25,209 nt of DNA from Acanthaster planci. Lineage: Eukaryota > Echinodermata > Asteroidea > Valvatida > Acanthasteridae. The notes below the pieces were generated by a model. The model saw only the letters and a list, made by a program, of their open reading frames with translations. It did no database searches and was not told the origin of the DNA. Position numbers and translations under genes: made by a program. The DNA lies in contig NW_019091463.1 of assembly GCF_001949145.1 (NCBI RefSeq), positions 825,066 to 850,274 of the forward strand, in the 5' to 3' direction. Positions 19,738 to 25,209 of the stretch are shown piece by piece (within the stretch, counting starts at the first letter, position 1; each line of letters opens with the position of its first letter).

Positions 19738-20427
19738 GCAAAGATAAAGCCCGTACAAAAACTACATTGCACAGTTTTGGTCTTTTTGTATGCATTATAT
19801 GCAGCCGGATACTGCCATTTAATATTTAAAATGCTATCCGTGTACATGTATGTAACGACGATATAAATCGCAAAATACAAAATAGTGCCTAGTTGAAATA
19901 AATATTACCTGTCCTTTGTTTTCACACAAAGAAATGTACAAAGAACTAATCTGTGAAACGGAAGGTCAAATTTAAAGTTCTTCTTAAACCTCTATATTAA
20001 CCATAAGATCTCATTCTATACAAGGAACGTTTGCTCAAGGGCTACATAACATTCGGTGTGTTTATTGAATGTTGAATTTTTCTGCCAGGCATAAAATGTG
20101 AACTTGTATTATGGGAATTTTACTGAGCAGTGTCACGACAATTCACCCCAGAATTTTAAGTATATCGGCCTATTACATGGCCAGAAGTGCACCACAGTTG
20201 AAAACGAAGCTTTCGGATCATTGCTATACTCAATATGCTATTTGAATTCCGTCTCGCGATTTCACATTGGCCAGGCCAACACGAGCTCGTTTTCATAATG
20301 CTGAGGATCACTTAGACTGTATAGGTTTGGATGTTGTACGAATGGAACAAAGACTACCTGAGTCAATGGAGGCTTTGCTGCTCCAGTTTTGCTGGAACAT
20401 TGCAGAGTGCAATGGTGTGGTGGGGAT

Positions 20428-22330
20428 TTATTGTCCTTTTACAAGCACCAGTTTGGAATATAGTCGTCTGACTTTATTTCCTTGTAGCCCTTTAGTTGTT
20501 GTCTTACCTAAATCGCATGATCTGATTTCAAGTAGTGGTGGGCCACTTGCCGCATCAGATCAATCCCGTTGCTGGCCTTCACCAGTCGGGGCATCCCAGG
20601 CGTGCTCCAAGGAGAGGGACACATTACTTCCAGTCATCTCCTGAACGGTGCGATGTACTTTTACGGAGAGGAAGTGGGGCATTGAAGATGGCTGCTTGCT
20701 GTTACACAGACGAAACACCCCCCTCTGCAGCTGTACACACTACCAAGACATCTTGAGATGTGTATATCAGGCCCCCGTTATCGTGAGATTTATCATATGA
20801 AGATCTAATTAATTCAGGAGCAAGACCGGTCGGTTGTCACACAAGGGAATCAATGCACTTGACGCATTGGATCGTTTTTAGGAGCTTTCTGACTACATAC
20901 CCTGCAATGTGTGTAATTACATTGCAATCGAAATCTGTGAGTGTGCCCGAAGATCGAATAGCGGATGGAATGGTGGTCGAAGTATCGGGTGTTTGTGGCA
21001 GTGCCGAACTCAGCATTATGGTGTCATCTTGGCTTGTTGCATTGGTGTTGGAAGATGGGTTAATGTGACACTTTTAGAAGTTGTGCACGTCTGTTTTGAG
21101 GAAGAGGAGGGTACAATATTATATTACATGTATTTGCAAACATTGTGCTACATCCATTTTGCAAGCATCTCCAACGTAAGTTAAAATCTTTACATCCTTT
21201 AAAATACATAATTGGTTAATGTCTCACTTGAACTGTGTGACGGAGGGATTATTGTTTTGTCCACCTCTACCCCTAATAGCACCAAGAGACAATTCAATGT
21301 GATCTTTGCTGCATTTGTAGGTTAGCAGGAAACTGGAAAACAAAAACCAAATGATGGGATCGATTGAATTGCTTCAGTGCAGTATTGAGGGCTACGTAAT
21401 GTCATCAAATGTACCAGACCTACAATCCTGGACAACTCTCGTTGGGCCTCCAAGCCCCAGACCCCCTTTCAATGTTGGGTCTATGTGCGTGGTCTGCGCT
21501 CCAGCTAGGCATGACAACAAGTTGATCGGTGACTCCACCGATCAACTTGTTGTCATGGGGGAGGTGGCTGGAGAGCGTACGGCTATTGCCAAGTGTCCCA
21601 ATAGTTTCGCCCAGGGTTGAAGGTACAAACACAGTTGACAAGGTACATGTACCTGACGAGGTACTGAGTTGAACCATGTCATCTGGAACAAGTTGTTCCT
21701 TTTTCGGACTGCGAACGATGCCCTTCACAGATGCAAATCTGGTTGTTAACTGCCTGTTTGTTTTCTGCAACTGTTTGTGGTGGTGCGCTCCTGAGCTTCC
21801 TCAAGGAGTCATCATTTGAGGACAACTGTATATGCATGCTCAGCCAGTACGTGCTCGCCAGAGCCAAACGCCTTATCGGCTAAGATCTGAGACAGGTCTT
21901 CCATAGGAGGGCTTTCTCTCTTTTTTGTTGGCGATTGAAGTCCAGGCTCGAGACAGAGATTTGGCTGAAAAACATGACAGTTTAACAAGGGAGACAGTGA
22001 AACCACAAACTTTATTCCATGCTTACGTAAATTTGACGTTGCATTAGATAATTCAATTGCCATTACCGACTTCAAGTGATCTGGATAGTCTTCAAATATG
22101 GATGGCACAGCATCTGTCTCACAGAAATGCTCTCCCCCATCGCACTTGAATGCATTCGTCAGGAAAGTGATCGCGGCAGAGTCTGCTGTTCTTTATAGGT
22201 TACCTTTTAAGACCTGTCTCTGCTGGTTCGCTTTTTTCTTTATGGCTAGATCTTCATCCGCTTTGGGTCTCCATAGGGGAATCTGTATTGAATGCATGGA
22301 AATAACCCCTCCATTTTACACGGTTTAGGG
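20428..22330 (-). pseudogene. P-element/THAP9-type DNA transposase relic
   Basis: Seen, in order on the minus strand: a THAP-like end (YRFPYGDPKRMKI, three in-frame stops, then NSRLCRDHFPDECIQ at about 22150-22185) and AVPSIFEDYPDHL (about 22080). Further on are LLTYKCSKDHIEL (21299-21331), GRGGQNNNPSVTQF (21227-21271), HIAGYVVRKLLK with a CVKC pair (20850-20910), and DNGGLIYTSQDVLVV (20738-20785). The last block is KVRRLYSKLVLVKGQ, ending in TAA at 20428-20430. Known: THAP zinc finger, TYK.SQDHLE, RGG.NNNP, IAGYV.RKL and GGL..PS.DV in this order are characteristic of P-element/THAP9 transposases, in which the DNA is cut by an RNase H-like core. Only about 370 codons separate AVPSIF from IAGYVV, shorter than the usual span, so much of the core is missing. 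Stops include TGA at 21224 and 20837. Confidence 0.88.
21510..21557. repeat. Perfect palindrome with 22-base arms inside the P/THAP9 relic
   Basis: Seen: the left arm at 21510-21531 starts CATGACAACAAG and ends TTGATCGGTG; the right arm at 21536-21557 is its exact reverse complement, around the loop ACTC. Weaker pairing continues outward (CTCCAG near 21500, CTGGAG near 21569). It lies in a part of the transposase relic where protein homology is not recognisable. Confidence 0.95.
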
Positions 22331-23569
22331 TATTGTTGAAGTCTACTAACAAAAGATAAAATTGCCAAATAGATGACCCTACAAGGAAATATATTGATTT
22401 TCAAAAACACGGGTAGAGCGTTTGGAGGTATAAGGGATTCCAACGGTAAATGGTGTTTGGTTAAAAAATGGGGGATCCAAAAACATTATTCATTCTTATC
22501 CTCTTGGGTTATCTTCTGGGATTGAAACATATCACCGCTGCCGGAGGAATGTTCTCCACCAGGGATAAAAAAGAGCTGATATTCGAGGTACCCTCTTAGG
22601 ATGATTCGATGACGAAAATCCAAACTGATAGTTCTGAAATCTTTTGAACAGATCTGTCCAAATTAAAAAGCTTAGTTAGTGTTCACATGACCAATGGCTG
22701 CACCCCATTGATCTCCATTATGATGGAGATCAATGCTGTGCCCAGGCAAACCTGAGTATTTTACACGCTTCCGATCTATCCGTTTGTCTTTTGGTATCAA
22801 TGAGTATGGTCTTCGTGTACACGCCAAATACGTGCAAGAACCCGTTGGAAAACTATACCATCTGTCTTTCTTTCGCCGGTGAGGGTGCACTTCATGTCAG
22901 GGTGGGTAGGGACCGGAGCTACGGTTTAATGTGTGCCATTAACCCTAGCAATTAAGTTGTTTTACGATTCGAAAAACTCCAAACTATATAATTATTGTAA
23001 AGCTTGAATTTTCTCAATGATATAAGAAACAAATAGATAAGTATGATTTAATGAGAATGTTACACTTAGCATGTAAATAAAATAGTAACAAAGAAAATGT
23101 TGATTGAAACTATTTTACAATGATAAGGAACATCTCATATAAACAAAGTGTTCTTACAGGCGAGAACTTGGCAAGGTACTACTGTGAAGACCGCTGGACT
23201 CCACAGATGGCAGTTCAGTCCTTGGCGGTGCAAAAAATGAGCTGCAACGGGAACGAAGACCGCGTCCAATAAGAATGACCAAGTTTGAGACGATACTGCG
23301 AGGGCGTGATGACCGTCGCAAATACGGGGACTTGATGATCCCACAAACTTGAACTGGATTCAGTTCACAAACTGCCTTTTCCGGATCAAGATTCAGCCCC
23401 GCACTTCACTTGTTCTGGACGAACTCTTCTTACAAGTGTCGCTCCACAGACGACTCTCCACCACAGGTTGAAATGGTGCAGAAGTCAACAAGTCAAAGAC
23501 TTCTCACAGCCCACATATGGTAGAATTGCCTTCCAAAATTTCTCTTGCGGTGTGCATATCTCTCTTGCC
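22331..23569. other. Intergenic DNA, partly AT-rich
   Basis: 22940-23150 is strongly AT-rich. 23140-23570 is more balanced and contains GAACTGGATTCAGTTC (23349-23364), a 6-base-arm palindrome. It looks like repeat-derived DNA, but no family is recognised. No coding signal. Confidence 0.5.
22705..22735. repeat. Perfect hairpin CATTGATCTCCAT
   Basis: Seen: 13-base arms CATTGATCTCCAT (22706-22718) and ATGGAGATCAATG (22723-22735) around the loop TATG. It shares 17 identical bases, reversed, with the hairpin at 604-636. Confidence 0.85.
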
Positions 23570-23800
23570 ATTTCCCTATTTTATAGTCTACAACTGTTCC
23601 AGAGATTTCTATCATTACGTAAGTTTCTCAAAGTACATTTTAAGCATTACTTAATCTTACGAGAAACTTCCAAAAAATCCATTATATAACTAGAAATATC
23701 GTTAGTTTTCCCGCACGTACGACGAGAATGTTCATGACTACTCATTACTGTGGCCTGGGGTCAAACGCAGGTCACACACAGAATCACGTGGGCGGTACCA
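23570..23800 (+). repeat. Dispersed repeat, copy 2 (partner at 1650-1880)
   Basis: Seen: same orientation as its partner about 22 kb away. The upstream 430 bases (23140-23570), which include GATGACCGTCGCAAATACGG and a GAACTGGATTCAGTTC palindrome, show no convincing match near copy 1. The boundary at about 23565 may therefore be a true end of the repeat, or the end of detectable similarity. Confidence 0.68.
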
Positions 23801-23959
23801 TTACATAATTTGCCACACGTACAGAGATTGTGCGCGTAAACATAACGGTGTCGAATATCTATTGCAATGCTTCGACAAGATTGTGTTTCAGAGGGAAGTT
23901 ACTGTTTTAATAGCGCTTTCAGTCACTCAGGCTTTGCCCCAGTAACTATAAGTTTATTC

Positions 23960-24182
23960 ATAACCTTTATTATTGACCTTTATTAATCAGCATCACATTA
24001 CGGAGTTAGTTAGGAACAAGGTCCCGTTTTAGAGGCAGGAGGAAGCCGGAGTACCCGGAGAAAACCTGCCAGACCGAGTATATGGACTGGAAACCAAATG
24101 CACATGAAGCCTTGGCTAAGCTGGGACTCGAACCCAGACCTCATTGGTGCAAAGCGAGGACAGAACAGCTACGCTAACCCCC
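23960..24182 (-). mobile_element. tRNA-derived SINE
   Basis: Seen on the minus strand: TTAGCGTAGCT (24168-24178) resembles a pol III A box, and GGGTTCGAGTCC (24124-24135) matches a B box, about 33 bases apart. The body contains TTTTCTCCGGGTACTCCGGC (about 24044-24063) and ends in A/T-rich repeats of the form AATAAAGG near 23965-23990. Known: an A/B-box head, unrelated body and short-repeat tail define tRNA-type SINEs, and the TCTCCGGGTACTCCGG motif recurs in several animal SINE/LINE families. It is non-autonomous and would depend on a LINE. No cloverleaf with a complete acceptor stem is evident, so it is not a tRNA gene. Confidence 0.7.
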
Positions 24183-24365
24183 GCCCCCTTCTGTGGGAAG
24201 GGCGAATAAAACACATACCTACCTATTTTTAATGATTATCATCGATAAATGATTTCATGGCAATTTATTTCAAATCCGTGGTTACTGTGTATTTAAGTTT
24301 CAAATAAATCAACAATTTATGGTGAACTTATGGATAAACCCATATTCTCTTGTCCAGGCAGTGCA

Positions 24366-25209
24366 ATGCTGCCCTCACTGAATAGAAATGCACAGCGCCT
24401 GTTGAGAGACCCCAATCTGGCAAAGATTCATTGTAGCAAAATCTAGGAACTCAAGGAAGGAGGCCTTGTCCGTACTGTTGTCCACCAAGGAGAGACCGGA
24501 ACCAGAGTCGCAATGGTATATTCCACATAATGTGTGCCAGAATGACAAGTCCCGCCTTGTCTTCAATTTTGCCTTTCGAGGTGAATCCTTGAACGAAAAC
24601 CTTCAGGCCCTACTCTTGTGTCATCATTAGTTGGTGTCCTCCTCTGATTCAGAAAACACGCAGTGGCCATATGTGGGGACATCAAGACGAAGTTTCAGTG
24701 CACTTTGGAAGCCGACCGATCTATGCTAAGCTTTCTCTGGAAGGAACCCGACTGTGATAGGGTACCTGAAAAACTTGAATGGAACGTCCTTCCATTTGGG
24801 ACAACATGCAGTCTGTGCTGTGCATCCTTCGCTCTCCAGAAGCACGTAAGGAAAACGTAGTGGAACTAGACGTTCTTCGTCGTAGGATGTAGAGTCCTGG
24901 AGGCTTTTCATGTAGAAAGTTGTCTTGATGGAAAACCCACAGCTGATGAGGCCAAGCAGCTTTTGGGAAAGTTGTGTGAAGCCCTTTGTGCTGGCGGACT
25001 CCCAATTGTGAAGTGGGCCAGTAACAAGCTTGCAATGGTCGCCGACCTACCATGTGAAGCTCTGTCAGACAACACAACTTCAGCAGTGATACTCCAGAAG
25101 AAGTCGCCTTGGGTCCTCGCCGGAATTTTGAGAGGAATGTCCATCCTTACCTGCAGGGCAGTGCTAAGTGACGTCATGTTTTGTGTAAGAAAGGATCCAG
25201 CTGGCTATC
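24366..25209 (+). pseudogene. BEL/Pao LTR-retrotransposon pol (reverse transcriptase) relic, runs off the window
   Basis: Seen: MLPSLNRNAQRLLRDPNLAK from 24366, TAG at 24444, ELKEGGLVR, then a frame change. WYIPHNVCQNDKSRLVF starts at 24514 and SLNENLQ follows. A one-base frame change occurs near 24606, then PTLVSSLVGVLL, TGA at 24645, and AVAICGDIKTKFQCTLEADR. After LSFLWKE and VLPFGTTCSLCCASFALQKH comes TAG at 24858. From 24906 the frame is open to the window end: FHVESCLDGKPTADEAKQLL, then GGLPIVKWASNKLAMVADLP. Known: RLLRDP, WYLPHH, D(I)..MF.Q, L.FLW, FG...SP..A.FAL, F.VDDCL and F.L.KW.SN are BEL/Pao RT hallmarks. The catalytic V-D-D reads V-E-S. Integrase and LTR would lie beyond 25209. 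Confidence 0.88.

Noticed and set aside
20267-20644. 125-codon plus-strand ORF
   Set aside because: It is antisense to the readable C-terminal blocks of the P/THAP9 transposase relic.
21420-21770. 116-codon minus-strand ORF within the transposase relic
   Set aside because: It reads through the palindrome and shows no similarity to the core; it may include relic or inserted sequence, so I do not call it a separate gene.
24120-24182. tRNA gene
   Set aside because: A and B boxes are present, but there is no complete acceptor stem and the unit continues into a SINE body.
24721-25177. Overlapping minus-strand ORFs
   Set aside because: Antisense shadows of the BEL/Pao reverse transcriptase.

Overview
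The window reads as nuclear DNA of an animal, most likely an invertebrate deuterostome (cephalochordate, hemichordate or echinoderm-like). The evidence is one long single-exon TRIM-NHL gene with sparse, short ORFs elsewhere, and a mixed load of decayed animal transposons: Penelope, CR1/L2, P/THAP9 and BEL/Pao families, plus a tRNA-derived SINE. There are no bacterial operon features. The exact taxon cannot be read from sequence alone.

Layout. 1-4600 is repeat-rich and non-coding: half of a dispersed repeat (1-548), three copies of a TATTTAAATTA-bearing repeat (674, 2862, 3322), short hairpins, and an inverted repeat pair (3588-3720 / 4279-4434) just beyond the 3' end of the gene. 4616-6679 (minus) is the only intact gene I can support: a 687-aa RING, B-box, B-box, coiled-coil, NHL propeller protein. 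6680-8820 is mostly featureless. 8850-9182 (plus) is the GIY-YIG end of a Penelope-like element. 9300-13140 (plus) is a CR1/L2-type LINE with an esterase-type ORF1, endonuclease and reverse transcriptase, all broken. 13140-17900 is AT-rich intergenic DNA with a second LINE 3' end (15730-15998) and a perfect palindrome (15332-15369). 17926-18512 is a second copy of the 1-548 repeat. 19322-19633 is a foldback element. 20428-22330 (minus) is a P-element/THAP9-type transposase relic. 23570-23800 repeats 1650-1880. 23960-24182 holds a SINE, and 24366-25209 (plus) is a BEL/Pao pol relic that runs off the window end.

The TRIM gene is the only likely functional protein. Every transposon coding region has stops, frameshifts or lost catalytic residues, so the region is an old transposon graveyard around one gene. 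The least explained parts are the dispersed and inverted repeats, which encode nothing and whose families I cannot name.
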